Shown here in pieces: positions 48,964 to 58,540 of a stretch of 64,000 bases of DNA. Numbering within the stretch: the stretch's first letter is position 1; every line of letters begins with the position of its first letter. The DNA is from Bartonella birtlesii IBS 325 (GTDB lineage Bacteria; Pseudomonadota; Alphaproteobacteria; Rhizobiales; Rhizobiaceae). The notes below the pieces were generated by a model. It made no database searches. It worked only from the letters and a program-made list of their open reading frames with translations, and had not been told where the DNA came from. Location of the stretch: positions 815,625 through 879,624 of the forward strand of contig NZ_CM001557.1 of assembly GCF_000273375.1 (NCBI RefSeq). The letters run 5' to 3'. Position numbers and translations under genes: made by a program.

Positions 48964-49587
48964 ATGGAACAACGAACAGCAGAATGGTTTCAAGCGCGCT
49001 TGGGTAAAGTCACTGCTTCAAACGTTTACAACGTACTCAGTAAGACAGCAAAAGGATTACCTACAAGCAAATATGAAGACTACAAAACGAAACTCATGGC
49101 AGAACGCTTAATAGAGGAAATAGGCCAATCTTATACAACACCTGCTATGCAATGGGGCATTGAACATGAAGAGAATGCCTTGAGAGAATATGAATTCATT
49201 TATGATGCCGAGGTCACAAGGTGCGGGTTTATCCAACACCCCACAATAAAAATGGCAGGAGCAAGTCCTGATGGATTTGTTGGTGATGACGGTTTAGTTG
49301 AAGTTAAATGTCCACAATCGACCACGCATTTGCGCTTCTTTATGGATGGCAAAATCAAACCTGAATATATCGCACAAATGCAATTCCAAATGGCATGTAC
49401 GGGACGCAAATGGTGCCATTTCATTAGCTATAATCCAAACTTTGTAGGCAGATCTACTGGTTTGAGAATGAAAATCAAACGCGTCAACCGTGATGAGAAA
49501 CACATTGAAGAGATTAATAAAGCGGTCGAGATTTTTTTAGGGGAAATAGAACAAGAGATGGAAAAGATTTTGGCAAAAGCTGCTTAA
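48964..49587 (+). CDS. YqaJ-type (lambda-exonuclease-like) recombination nuclease
   Basis: A 207-residue exonuclease: EWFQARLGKVTASNVYNVLS, AMQWGIEHEENALREYEFIY, MAGASPDGFVGDDGLVEVKC (the D-x-ExK active-site motif: D in SPDG, E and K in LVEVK), PEYIAQMQFQMACTGRKWCH. It resects double-strand ends for the ERF protein. Starts 1 nt after the erf stop (operon). Confidence 0.95.
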   Translation: MEQRTAEWFQARLGKVTASNVYNVLSKTAKGLPTSKYEDYKTKLMAERLIEEIGQSYTTPAMQWGIEHEENALREYEFIYDAEVTRCGFIQHPTIKMAGASPDGFVGDDGLVEVKCPQSTTHLRFFMDGKIKPEYIAQMQFQMACTGRKWCHFISYNPNFVGRSTGLRMKIKRVNRDEKHIEEINKAVEIFLGEIEQEMEKILAKAA

Positions 49588-49661
49588 ACCTATGGGGGTG
49601 CTTTCTCTCCTCCCAGCACCTCCGCCCATTTAATTAATATAAAAAAGAGAAAGGTAATGAG

Positions 49662-49865
49662 ATGATATTTGATGATGGAGATAGATATGTAACGACACGT
49701 GAGTGTGCACAGCTTTTTAGTGTATCGACAACAACGATTCGCAATTGGGTGCTTCAAGGGATATTTCCAGAGCCATATAAGCTAGGGAGAGCAGTAAGGT
49801 GGAGAAAAAAAGAAATCTTAGGCTTCACTCCAAAGAAAAATAAGGAGCAAATAAGAACAAATTAG
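49662..49865 (+). CDS. xis: AlpA/MerR-like excisionase
   Basis: A 67-residue winged-helix protein: YVTTRECAQLFSVSTTTIRN, WVLQGIFPEPYKLGRAVRWR, KKEILGF, typical of AlpA-type excisionases and DNA-binding excisionase-family regulators. Next to the right end of the prophage; in the excised circle it would lie just upstream of attP and int. Confidence 0.85.
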   Translation: MIFDDGDRYVTTRECAQLFSVSTTTIRNWVLQGIFPEPYKLGRAVRWRKKEILGFTPKKNKEQIRTN

Positions 49866-49886
49866 GTAAAATTATATAAACTGTAG

Positions 49887-49905
49887 AAGGTGGTCTAAAA
49901 GGTGG
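49887..49905. repeat. integrase arm-type repeat, right
   Basis: An exact copy of AAGGTGGTCTAAAAGGTGG at 71-89, placed on the phage side of the attR core. The two copies flank the core in the joined attP. Confidence 0.5.
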
Positions 49906-49920
49906 TCTGAAAATGGCTAT

Positions 49921-49935
49921 TTAAAGAAAAAATCT
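49921..49935. other. attR: candidate attR core
   Basis: TTAAAGAAAAAATCT, identical to 42-56. It lies 32 bp outside the 3' end of tRNA-Thr. See attL. Confidence 0.5.
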
Positions 49936-49967
49936 ATATATTTCAATACATTAAAAACACAAAACGG

Positions 49968-50040
49968 TGCCGCATGCCGGATTCGAACCAGCGACCCCAT
50001 CATTACGAATGATGTGCTCTACCAACTGAGCTAATGCGGC
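49968..50040 (-). tRNA. tRNA-Thr (anticodon CGT)
   Basis: A 73-nt cloverleaf on the - strand: acceptor GCCGCAT/ATGCGGC, D arm AGCTCAGTTGGTAGAGC-like, anticodon stem CATCA/TGATG with loop TTCGTAA (anticodon CGT, reads ACG), T arm with GGTTCGAATCC. No encoded CCA. Its 3' end faces the prophage. Confidence 0.95.
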
Positions 50041-50508
50041 ATGGGCTTATATATCAATTAAACAAAAACTAGTTTGAGGGTAATAGCCAAAAGTACATAT
50101 AAAAGCAAGTATGCATTTTTTTCAATAATTTATAAGATGTTATCATTATTGAGTAAGGAGGAGAGTAAAGATTAAGAACAGAACAGTATTTTTGACCTTT
50201 GTTCTATAAAATACGTCCAAATTTACCCACGCATTCAAATTTAAAAGCTGGTATGGAAAGTGTACCTTAGGGGAGAAAGCGATGTTAACATCTCCTTGCC
50301 AAATAAAAATATCAGCTACTTTTTTAGAAAAGAAGGAATTTATTTAAGCATGAAAGTAGAGAAATGAAAGATATTGCCGCTTTTTATGATGTGCAGATAA
50401 TATCAAAGGAATTAGTAGAAAAATTAGTTATCATTTTATAAGAGTAGTGATAAAGAAATTAGCTTAATAAGCTTAAATGCATTTTTTTATTTCAGGTAGA
50501 GAAGAGCT
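50041..50508. other. chromosomal intergenic stretch
   Basis: About 470 bp of AT-rich sequence with no supported gene or RNA. Short frames occur but none has a recognisable product. Confidence 0.4.
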
Positions 50509-50670
50509 ATGGCAGATGAAAATCGGCTGATAGAACTAGGAATGAAGGTATCTTACCAAGAAAAATTTATTGATGAACTTTCTTGTATGGTAACCGATCA
50601 ATGGAAAAGTGTAAATGAGATATCTAAAAAATTGGATATCTTAACAAAGCGATTTTCAGATTTAGAATAA
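50509..50670 (+). CDS. slyX: SlyX-like protein
   Basis: A 53-residue protein, MADENRLIELGMKVSYQEKF then IDELSCMVTDQWKSVNEI, matching the short coiled-coil SlyX family (YQE..IDEL pattern). GAAGAG precedes the ATG. Shorter than the 70 or so residues of enteric SlyX. Function of the family is poorly known. Confidence 0.75.
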   Translation: MADENRLIELGMKVSYQEKFIDELSCMVTDQWKSVNEISKKLDILTKRFSDLE

Positions 50671-51288
50671 CAAGGGAGCTAAGACTACTATTTTCTTGTT
50701 AATGAGAATATCAGACATTTTAAAAAACTTTAAGTTTTTTAGCAGTAGTCACTCTTTTAGATTTTTGAAATATCATAAATAAGCTGCAATTAATAAAATT
50801 TTATCACATTAAAATTGTTTACTGTATGTTTTTTTAAGAATCTATTTTGTTATATGTAGGAGAGCTTCTATAAGCTTTATAGTTTTTCTCATTATTGAAT
50901 CTTATAAAGGGTACTGATATTCTTAAGAGGTATTTTCTGTATACGATCTATAGTGCTAAAAACAAAAAACTTTTAAAGCTGATAAATAAACAACTATAGA
51001 TAATTTTTATTATGTCCACATATTTTCCCTTCCTGTATGGCTATTTCTTATAGTTGGAATGAAAAGCTGAATTAAATAGCGGTTTACTTTTAATGGATAA
51101 AAATGAGTTAGCATTACAGTTATTCATAGCGAATGTATATGCTCATAAATAAAGCACTTTTCATCTGTTTTATGAATAAAATAGTTTTTAGTTATCTTAA
51201 GAAATATTGTTTTCTAAAGTGTATTGATTGTGTCTAGTAGAATAGATTTTAGAAAAATATTTTCAAGATTAACATTAGATCTATTTTT
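50671..51288. other. AT-rich intergenic stretch
   Basis: About 620 bp with no supported gene or RNA. Confidence 0.4.
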
Positions 51289-51609
51289 TTAAGTATATGA
51301 TGTTTTATGAAAAGGTTTTTGTTGTTCGTGACTAAAGATACAAAGTATTATTGCTACAGCACCCAAAATAGACCACACTGGTAAACAAGTGAGAGTGATG
51401 AGAAAAGGGGAAAAGAAAGCTGGTATATTATTACTAATAAACTGCTTAAGGCTATAGATATCTGTTTGTAGAAGATTTGCCAATATTTTGTTGAAGGGGG
51501 TTATCATCCAGTGTGATGCGCTTATAGAGTGTGCGCTATCAATGACAAATGTTATAATTGTTAGTGTAACGAAAATGAAAGCCATGAATTTAAATAAAGA
51601 GTGCAGCAT
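51289..51609 (-). CDS. small membrane protein of unknown function
   Basis: A 106-residue protein with two hydrophobic segments (about residues 5-28 MAFIFVTLTIITFVIDSAHS, and 70-98 FSPFLITLTCLPVWSILGAV). The ATG at 51609 has AGGAAG upstream; the longer frame lacks one. Similar small two-helix proteins are conserved in related bacteria, with no known function. Confidence 0.7.
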   Translation of the reverse strand: MLHSLFKFMAFIFVTLTIITFVIDSAHSISASHWMITPFNKILANLLQTDIYSLKQFISNNIPAFFSPFLITLTCLPVWSILGAVAIILCIFSHEQQKPFHKTSYT

Positions 51610-51790
51610 ATTTCTTCCTGTAGTTTCGATAGAACATTTGCATAATGTAAAAGAAAGACAAGGAGTTGCATTATAACCAAACAATAGGTTATGTTCTCTT
51701 TTATAATTTCTGTTGAAAAAAATATACCGAAGATATTATCAGCTTTCCGTATAAAAATTAAAATCAATATGGAGGGGGGAGTAAAGAGTC

Positions 51791-53218
51791 ATGCTTAATG
51801 ATGCGAATAATGAGTTGAAGCGTAATCTTCAAAATCGCCACATTCAAATGATTGCTTTGGGTGGTGTTATAGGGACAGGACTTTTTTATGGATCAACAGA
51901 GGCAATTCAATTGGCTGGACCTTCTGTTATTTTAGCTTATCTTTTTGGGGGGCTTATTATTTATTTCATTATGCGAATGCTTGGTGAAATGTCTGTAGAA
52001 GAGCCATCGTCAGGAGCTTTTAGTTTTTTTGCTTATAAATATTGGGGGAGGTTGGCTGGTTTCGTAACAGGTTGGAATTATTGGTTTTTATATATTCTTG
52101 TGAGCATGACTGAACTTACAGTGATTGGATTTTACCTTGATCATTGGATTTTGATTGATCATTGGAAGTCATCCTTCATTGTACTTTTGTTTGTCACATT
52201 AGTTAATTTATTTAATGTTCGTCTTTATGGGGAGTTTGAATTTGTTTGTGCTTTGATCAAAGTTGCTGCTGTTATTGGTATGATTATTTTTGGGATTTTT
52301 CTTATTGTCACTGGAATAGGGGAAAATCAAGCGAGTGTTCATTATCTTTGGGAGAACGGGGGTTTTTTTCCTTACGGAGTTGTAGGAATTATTTTGGCAA
52401 CTTCTGTAGTTATGTTTTCTTTTGGAGGGACTGAGCTTATTGGTATTGCTGCTGGAGAGACATCTAATCCACAAAAAGTAATTCCGGCAGCTATACGTCA
52501 GGTTATGTGGAGAATTATAATTTTTTATATTGGTTCTATCACTGTTATTATGATAATTAGTCCATGGGATACAATTGGAAAAAATGGTAGTCCTTTTGTT
52601 ACAATTTTTGAAACTGTAGGAATTCCTGCGGCGGGACATATTTTGAACTTTGTGGTTATTATGGCGGCTATTTCTGTTTATAATAGTGGTATTTATTCTA
52701 ATGGTCGTATGCTTTATAACTTAGCTATACAAGAAAATGCTCTACATATTTTCAGTAAATTAAGTACTGCTCGTGTTCCTTATGTTGCTATTCTTTTTTC
52801 ATCGTTTTGTACGGCAATAATCGTTGTTATTAATGCTCTAATTCCTGATAATAGTTTTATGCGAATTATGGCTCTTGCAACTGCAGCGGCGCTTATTACT
52901 TGGGCTATTATTGTTATTGTGCATTTGAAATTTCGAAAGGCACATAAGAACAGGAAAAGAAATTTTATTTATGCGTTTTCTTTATATCCTTATGCTAACT
53001 ATTTTTGCCTTTGCTTTCTTGCTTTCCTGTTTTGTATTATGTTTTTAAGCGGCTTTGGAAAAAATGGATTAATGGTTTGGCTTTTGGATATGGTAGGAAT
53101 AAGAGTACCTTTTCTTGAAACATATATCCCTGTACAGATGCCTGATATGAGTTTGGCAGTTATTATTATTCCTCTATGGTGCTTATTTTTATTTTTGGGC
53201 TATAAGTTCAAGCGATAA
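51791..53218 (+). CDS. APC-family amino acid permease
   Basis: A 475-residue inner-membrane transporter with about 12 helices: LKRNLQNRHIQMIALGGVIG, TGLFYGSTEAIQLAGPSVIL, RMLGEMSVEEPSSGAFSFFA, GFVTGWNYWFLYIL, SFGGTELIGIAAGETSNPQK. This is the amino-acid/proton symporter subfamily (CycA, ProY, AroP type); the substrate cannot be told. GGAGGGGGG lies 15-20 bases before ATG. Monocistronic by spacing. Confidence 0.92.
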   Translation: MLNDANNELKRNLQNRHIQMIALGGVIGTGLFYGSTEAIQLAGPSVILAYLFGGLIIYFIMRMLGEMSVEEPSSGAFSFFAYKYWGRLAGFVTGWNYWFLYILVSMTELTVIGFYLDHWILIDHWKSSFIVLLFVTLVNLFNVRLYGEFEFVCALIKVAAVIGMIIFGIFLIVTGIGENQASVHYLWENGGFFPYGVVGIILATSVVMFSFGGTELIGIAAGETSNPQKVIPAAIRQVMWRIIIFYIGSITVIMIISPWDTIGKNGSPFVTIFETVGIPAAGHILNFVVIMAAISVYNSGIYSNGRMLYNLAIQENALHIFSKLSTARVPYVAILFSSFCTAIIVVINALIPDNSFMRIMALATAAALITWAIIVIVHLKFRKAHKNRKRNFIYAFSLYPYANYFCLCFLAFLFCIMFLSGFGKNGLMVWLLDMVGIRVPFLETYIPVQMPDMSLAVIIIPLWCLFLFLGYKFKR

Positions 53219-53259
53219 CAATCATAGGAGTAATATAAAGGGTTTGATTGGAATAAGCC

Positions 53260-53940
53260 TTGGGAATTATAAAATTTGATAAGGTAACACAAGTCTTTGA
53301 TGATTTGTGTGTGCTGAAGAATATTACTGTACAGCTTGCTGAAAAACGGATTGCTGTTATTGGTGCCAATGGTTCTGGAAAAAGTACATTTGTTCGTCTT
53401 ATCAATGGGCTGCAATTACCGTCTCATGGTTTTGTAAGTGTTGATGGACTTGATACAAAGCGCGATGCAAAAGCAGTAAAGCGTAAAGTAGGATTTGTTT
53501 TTCAAAATCCTGACAATCAAATTGTTTTACCCTTAGTGGAAGAAGATCTATCTTTTGGTCTCAAAAATCTAAAACTGAGTAGAGATGAAATTAAGGAGCG
53601 TGTAGATGAGATTTTACAGCGTTATGATCTTCAAGCTTTTAGAAATCATGCAGTTCATTTATTAAGCGGCGGACAAAAACAACTCGTTGCTATTTCCAGT
53701 GTAGTAGCAATGAAACCAGACTATATTATTTTTGATGAGCCAACGACATTACTTGATTTGCGAAACAAACGTCGCGTTACGCAGGTTATAGAAGAATTAT
53801 CACAAACAGCAATTGTTGTATCGCATGATTTGGAGTTTTTGAAAAAGTTTGATAGAGTACTAGTTTTTGATAAGGGGGAGATAGCAATTGATGATGTACC
53901 TTTTGTTGCTCTCAAAGAGTACATAAGAAAGATGTCATGA
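53260..53940 (+). CDS. bioM: biotin ECF transporter ATPase
   Basis: A 226-residue ABC ATPase: Walker [11 protein letters not shown]-loop [10 protein letters not shown], signature LLSGGQKQ, Walker [10 protein letters not shown]-loop VVSHD. It powers biotin uptake with BioN and BioY. The only suitable start is TTG at 53260 with GGAA upstream. Overlaps bioN by ATGA. Confidence 0.93.
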   Translation: MGIIKFDKVTQVFDDLCVLKNITVQLAEKRIAVIGANGSGKSTFVRLINGLQLPSHGFVSVDGLDTKRDAKAVKRKVGFVFQNPDNQIVLPLVEEDLSFGLKNLKLSRDEIKERVDEILQRYDLQAFRNHAVHLLSGGQKQLVAISSVVAMKPDYIIFDEPTTLLDLRNKRRVTQVIEELSQTAIVVSHDLEFLKKFDRVLVFDKGEIAIDDVPFVALKEYIRKMS

Positions 53941-54575
53941 TCGGTTTATATATTCCAAGGGATACATTTATTCATAGGCTTAACTCTTGGATTAAATTTT
54001 TATTCCTTGCCGTATGTACAACTATGTTTTTTATGGTTTCATCGGTACTTATTCTTGTATTCTTTTTATTATTCGTGGTCTTATTTTATAAAGGTGCCCA
54101 AATCCCTTTTATCATCGTAAAAAAGCAGTTTAAATCGATGGGGTTTCTTTTAATTTTTCTATTTGTATTTCAAACTCTTTTTAACAGTTGGCTTACGGGG
54201 ATAGAGGTTATACTACGCCTTGTTATCCTCTTTTCTTTATCATCACTTATTTCATTTACAACAAAAGTTTCAGATATGGTGGATGCAATTGAAGCAGGGC
54301 TTCAGCCTTTCCGTTGTTTTGGTATAAATCCATCAAAAGTGAGTATGGTTATTTCTATGGCAATCAGGTTTATTCCTCTTTTGAGCGAAAAGTTTAATGA
54401 AGTGCGTGAAGCGCAACAAGCACGTGGACTTAACACCAACATTGTTGCTCTTGCTATACCTTTAATTATACGAACCATAAGAATGGCTTCAGAAGTGGCT
54501 GAAGCATTGGAAGCACGTTCTTATGATTCTGATGTTGTTGATGAAGTATCGCATAATGAAAGAATAACAAAATGA
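53937..54575 (+). CDS. bioN: biotin ECF transporter transmembrane protein
   Basis: A 212-residue T-component with about five helices and two Ala-Arg coupling motifs (QQARGLNTN and LEARSYDSD) that contact the ATPase. ATGA overlaps on both sides (bioM, bioY) show a tightly coupled operon. Confidence 0.92.
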   Translation: MIGLYIPRDTFIHRLNSWIKFLFLAVCTTMFFMVSSVLILVFFLLFVVLFYKGAQIPFIIVKKQFKSMGFLLIFLFVFQTLFNSWLTGIEVILRLVILFSLSSLISFTTKVSDMVDAIEAGLQPFRCFGINPSKVSMVISMAIRFIPLLSEKFNEVREAQQARGLNTNIVALAIPLIIRTIRMASEVAEALEARSYDSDVVDEVSHNERITK

Positions 54576-55126
54576 ATACAAAAGATTTAGTCTATATTGG
54601 TTTATTTGCTGCTATCTATGCTATTTTAGGCCTTTTTCCTCCTATTTACTTTCCTTTTTTGCTTGGGGTACCTATTACAGCCCAGTCAATGGGGCCGATG
54701 TTAGCAGGATCTATACTTGGGGCAAAAAGAGGGGCTCTAGCGTCACTTCTTTTTCTTGTTCTTATTGTGATTGGATTACCTCTATTACCTGGTGGTCGTG
54801 GCGGAATCAGTGTTTTTTCAGGAATTACGAGTGGTTATTTAATCAGTTTTCCTGTTGCTGCATTTTTCATTGGTTTTATGGTTGAATTATTTTGGCAACG
54901 GTTAAATTTTGTAAAATTATTTGTGATAAATGCTATGGGTGGTATAGGAATTTCCTATGCCTTTGGTGTTCCATGGACAGCGTATATGACTAAAGTCTCT
55001 TTACTAAAAGTTTTAATGGCTTCATCAGTTTTTTTGATAGGTGATTGTTTAAAAGTGTTTATTGCCTCCTTTGTTGCACTTGCGATTAAAAGATCTATCC
55101 CTCTCGTTTATTCAAAGAAAAAATAA
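54572..55126 (+). CDS. bioY: biotin-binding component BioY, copy 1
   Basis: A 184-residue S-component: LVYIGLFAAIYAILGLFPPI, GVPITAQSMGPMLAGSILGA, KRGALASLLFLVLIVIGLPL, PGGRGGISVFSGITSGYLIS. Six helices. Captures biotin. It is part of the bioMNY operon. Confidence 0.95.
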   Translation: MNTKDLVYIGLFAAIYAILGLFPPIYFPFLLGVPITAQSMGPMLAGSILGAKRGALASLLFLVLIVIGLPLLPGGRGGISVFSGITSGYLISFPVAAFFIGFMVELFWQRLNFVKLFVINAMGGIGISYAFGVPWTAYMTKVSLLKVLMASSVFLIGDCLKVFIASFVALAIKRSIPLVYSKKK

Positions 55127-55330
55127 ATTTTTATTTTAATTGTATTGTATAATGCAATCCATTCAAACTTAAAGAATGATAGTTAATCTAAAAGAGAAAT
55201 ATTATTTAAATAAATTATTGTATCATTTTTAGAATTTTCTAAGGTTTTTGAAATATGCTCTTATAGAGCTGATACTATTGATCAATTGTAAAAATAACTA
55301 AAGATTATTTCATACTAAAGGAACAATTGA

Positions 55331-55885
55331 GTGAATACAAAAGATCTAACCTATATTGCTTTATTTGCGGCGATTTACGCTGTTTTGAGTCTTTTCCCAC
55401 CTATTTATCTTCCTTTTTTTCTGGGAGTACCTATCACGGCTCAATCTATGGCTCCAATGTTAGCAGGATCCATACTTGGGGCAAAAAGAGGAGCTCTAGC
55501 ATCACTTCTTTTCCTTGTTCTTATTGCAACTGGATTACCTCTATTATCTGGTGGTCGTGGGGGGATCGGTGTTTTTTCAGGAGTTACCAGTGGTTATTTA
55601 ATCAGTTTTCCCATTGCTGCATTTTTTATTGGTTTTATGGTTGAATTGCTTTGGCAACGGTTAAATTTTATAAAATTATTTGTGATAAATACTGTGGGAG
55701 GTATAGGAATTGTCTATGCTTTTGGAATACCATGGGTGGCTTATATAACTCAAGTCCCTTTACTAACTGTTTTAATAGGCTCGTTAGGTTTTTTAGTTGG
55801 TGGTTTTCTGAAAGTTTTGATTGCATCCTTTTTAGCGCTTACCATTAAAAGAACTGCTCCTCTTATTACATTAAAGCAGAGATGA
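55331..55885 (+). CDS. bioY: biotin-binding component BioY, copy 2
   Basis: A 184-residue tandem paralogue of the preceding gene, same length and mostly identical (GVPITAQSMAPMLAGSILGA; SGGRGGIGVFSGVTSGYLIS). The GTG start at 55331 has AAGGA 8 bases upstream. The 204-bp gap separates it from the operon, so it may have its own promoter. It could work with BioMN or alone, as known for solitary BioY proteins. Confidence 0.93.
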   Translation: MNTKDLTYIALFAAIYAVLSLFPPIYLPFFLGVPITAQSMAPMLAGSILGAKRGALASLLFLVLIATGLPLLSGGRGGIGVFSGVTSGYLISFPIAAFFIGFMVELLWQRLNFIKLFVINTVGGIGIVYAFGIPWVAYITQVPLLTVLIGSLGFLVGGFLKVLIASFLALTIKRTAPLITLKQR

Positions 55886-56100
55886 TTTTTGTTTTAAGTG
55901 AGATTCTTTATTGTAGTGTATACTAGGTAAAAAAGAAGAATGCTCATTATTAAGTCTTCTGTTCATTTATTTTTGCGTTTATAAGGGAGAATTTATATTA
56001 AAGCGAAAGCTTATTATTCTTTTTGTGTCTATTTATTTTTTATATATACACATAATAAATATTATGTTATATATCAATATATAGGCTTTTAAAAAACATA

Positions 56101-56433
56101 ATGATTAAAATTAAACTTATGAGTATAAAATATTACTTTGTTATATATGCTATTATTTTAATTTCTTTACCTATTGCCAAAGCATCAGAGTATGTCTTTT
56201 TTCAAAAAGAAACATCTATTATTATTACTTCTAATGTTTTGGGAAAAAGTGTATTTTTAAATCAGGAGGTTAATTCTTTGTCTTTATTAGATAAAGTTGT
56301 TATAGTCACTCATCCAGGTAATCAGAATTTTTTTTGGAAAGGTGTAGTATCAGTTTTTCATAAAGTAAGACGTGTATATGGTGATTTATGGTCATATTTA
56401 TTTGATTCTATATTCTCCATATTCAATTGGTAG
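56101..56433 (+). CDS. putative secreted protein
   Basis: A 110-residue protein with a signal peptide (MSIKYYFVIYAIILISLPIA, likely cut after KA-S) and an aromatic C-terminus (GDLWSYLFDSIFSIFNW). No Shine-Dalgarno; an ATG at 56119 is an alternative start. No family recognised; composition is very AT-rich. Confidence 0.5.
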   Translation: MIKIKLMSIKYYFVIYAIILISLPIAKASEYVFFQKETSIIITSNVLGKSVFLNQEVNSLSLLDKVVIVTHPGNQNFFWKGVVSVFHKVRRVYGDLWSYLFDSIFSIFNW

Positions 56434-57409
56434 AGTTTAAAAGAACATGTATGTGTTATTTTTAGTAATAATTAAAATATTATAAATTATAACTAAATAT
56501 ATATTAAGTGCATTAAATGATGGTTCATAAAAAAATAAGGAGAACTTTTTTTACAACATCTGTGCGCTTATATAGGTTAGTTTTATGAGCTTGTCCAAGC
56601 GTGCAAGATGATGCATTATTTACGGAAAAAAAGATTATAAACCTTTCTACATTAGCAGAAAAAACGTCCATTTTAATAAAGAACGAAATCCGTTAGGTAA
56701 AAACATTCTTAATACAATTATTTTAAGTGTTTTAAGAATGCATTATTGAGTTTAGGATATTAATAATCTGTTATTAATTGTAGATGGAGTTTTTAACTCT
56801 TTGAAAAAAACTGTTTTAGGTGTGCAAAGATATTTTTTATTGTCTCTACAGGATGGGAAAAATTAAAAATAACTAAGAATATAATAAATATGTTCTATTT
56901 TACACAGCAACATATCGTTTTATAATGGTAATTCGTTGTTTTGTATGTTGAACTAAGGCTTCTAATGCCGTAAGATTTTTTTGTTTCAAATTTTTTTTAT
57001 GTTGAATCAGCCAAAATCATTCTCTTGCACATTATAAGCGGGATTAGCGTATAGGTAAAAACTGTACAAGAAAGAATTAAAATTCCTATAGTGAATCATC
57101 TCAGATACAAAAATTCTTAGCAACATTGGAGGCTGAGTATAATAATTTCAGTTTACCTTTTCACAAGCATAAAGGTGGTGCAATAGATTTGTCATTATAT
57201 TATTTACGGTCGATGCTATGAAATGGGCTTTGGTGCGCTTTAAGAGATGTCTTTTTAAAACAAACATATAAATTAGCAATACAATGGCGTTTCGTATTAC
57301 AACTAAACATTATTGCCATAATTTTTTAGGCAATTATTATTTCTTGAGGCATTAACTTTTCTACTTATTATGTTTTAGGATGTTGCTTACCAAATTTAGG
57401 TAAATTATA
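56434..57409. other. long AT-rich stretch without genes
   Basis: Nearly 1 kb with no supported gene. It lies next to an integrase fragment and is probably decayed prophage DNA. Confidence 0.4.
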
Positions 57410-57514
57410 TTAATATCTTGTCTGCTTATGAAGAAGCAAGCCGGCACCATCATTATATTTACCAACTCCCAATGTTGCGACAGCCCTTGCACTAAGATGG
57501 TTCATAAGAGCCAT
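57410..57514 (-). pseudogene. integrase fragment
   Basis: The - strand frame from ATG (57514) reads MALMNHLSARAVATLGVGKY, NDGAGLLLHKQTRY then stop. This is the start of a DUF4102 (P4-type integrase) domain, compare KYCDGAGLWLNV in the integrase at 144. The rest is absent. A prophage relic. Confidence 0.7.
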
Positions 57515-57877
57515 TTTTAATCCTTTCTTGTATAGTTTTTATCTACACGTTAATCCTATTTGTAACGTGTAGGCGAAAGGTTTTGATTCAAGATAAATAG
57601 ATTTGAAATAAGGGAATCTGACGATATTCAGGGTTTCAATTCAATATGAATAACGATAAATATTATTATAAATCGATACTTTGTATCTTAAATTAAACAG
57701 ATATCTAATCAATACAGAAAAGGTAATTTTATTAGATTGTACAATCAATCAGAAAATATACATTAGCATTATTCTTCATCTCAAGCCGTGTTATTATCAT
57801 TTTAAAGCTTGATTAAAACCATAAAAAAGGCGGCTTTAGCTGCTTTTTTGAGCAATAAATTGTTTTTCTCCATTAAA
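57515..57877. other. intergenic stretch between integrase fragment and lysozyme
   Basis: No gene or RNA supported. An AAAAAAGGCGGCTTTAGCTG, CTTTTTTG region at about 57823-57850 forms a hairpin with T-run that may terminate the lysozyme transcript. Confidence 0.4.
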
Positions 57878-58540
57878 TCAAAGACGCTGCTCCTGAAAGC
57901 GTTTAAGAATATATAAGATAGCCGTAAAAGCAGCTAAAACCATAATGGCTGCAAATGCCCATTGAACAGGTCCATTACCTACGAAAAGCCCTCCAAGCCC
58001 TGAAAAAGATCCTATGATTGGCGCAAGAGCTTCTATTTTGCAAATATCCGTTACACCTTTTGATTCTACTTTTTGATAATTTGGAGACATATATGAGCCT
58101 TGAGCCCATAATCCTATCTCAGCGGCTCGACGATTAACGAGACCTTGAAGACGTTTTCCTCCTACTCTTGTCCATTTTAATAACTCAACTGGCACAGCTT
58201 CATAATTTCCTTTATTGAGTTTTTTTAAGAGTGCAGAGTAGCGAAAAGCTTCTGTCCCAATATTATAGGAAAATGACACAAGTGCAGCAAATTGTTCATT
58301 AGTTAGAGGAACGGTAACAGTTTTTTCGACAACATGTTCAAACTGTTTTAAATCTTGACGCAGAATTTTTTCCGCTTCCGTTTCTGTAATTTTCATGTCC
58401 CTATGGACCTCTGGAGCCCCGTGAGCATTTGTATGTCCATAACCAATTATCCATTCACCAGTAGGGTTTTTGTAGGCGTTTAAATGTAACTCTTCCCATT
58501 TTTTAATCAATGTAAATTCTTCTTTTGATATTTTTCGCAT
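57878..58540 (-). CDS. GH24 lysozyme homologue with altered active site
   Basis: A 220-residue paralogue of the prophage lysozyme at 2834, same length and C-terminal membrane helix. The reading frame is intact but the catalytic triad E-x8-D-x5-T reads E16, N25, I31 (WEELHLNAYKN, WIIGYGHTN). D to N and T to I changes usually abolish muramidase activity. It stands alone in a decayed prophage. It may be a decaying gene or a wall-binding protein in new use. Confidence 0.88.
   Translation of the reverse strand: MRKISKEEFTLIKKWEELHLNAYKNPTGEWIIGYGHTNAHGAPEVHRDMKITETEAEKILRQDLKQFEHVVEKTVTVPLTNEQFAALVSFSYNIGTEAFRYSALLKKLNKGNYEAVPVELLKWTRVGGKRLQGLVNRRAAEIGLWAQGSYMSPNYQKVESKGVTDICKIEALAPIIGSFSGLGGLFVGNGPVQWAFAAIMVLAAFTAILYILKRFQEQRL

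Noticed and set aside
144..49865. Gene transfer agent instead of a prophage
   Set aside because: Integrase, excisionase, repressor pair, replication and recombination genes and att-like repeats are all present, which fits a complete temperate phage.
55327..55644. A 105-codon frame overlapping bioY copy 2
   Set aside because: It is a shadow in another frame, rich in S, C, F and W, while bioY copy 2 is clearly coding.
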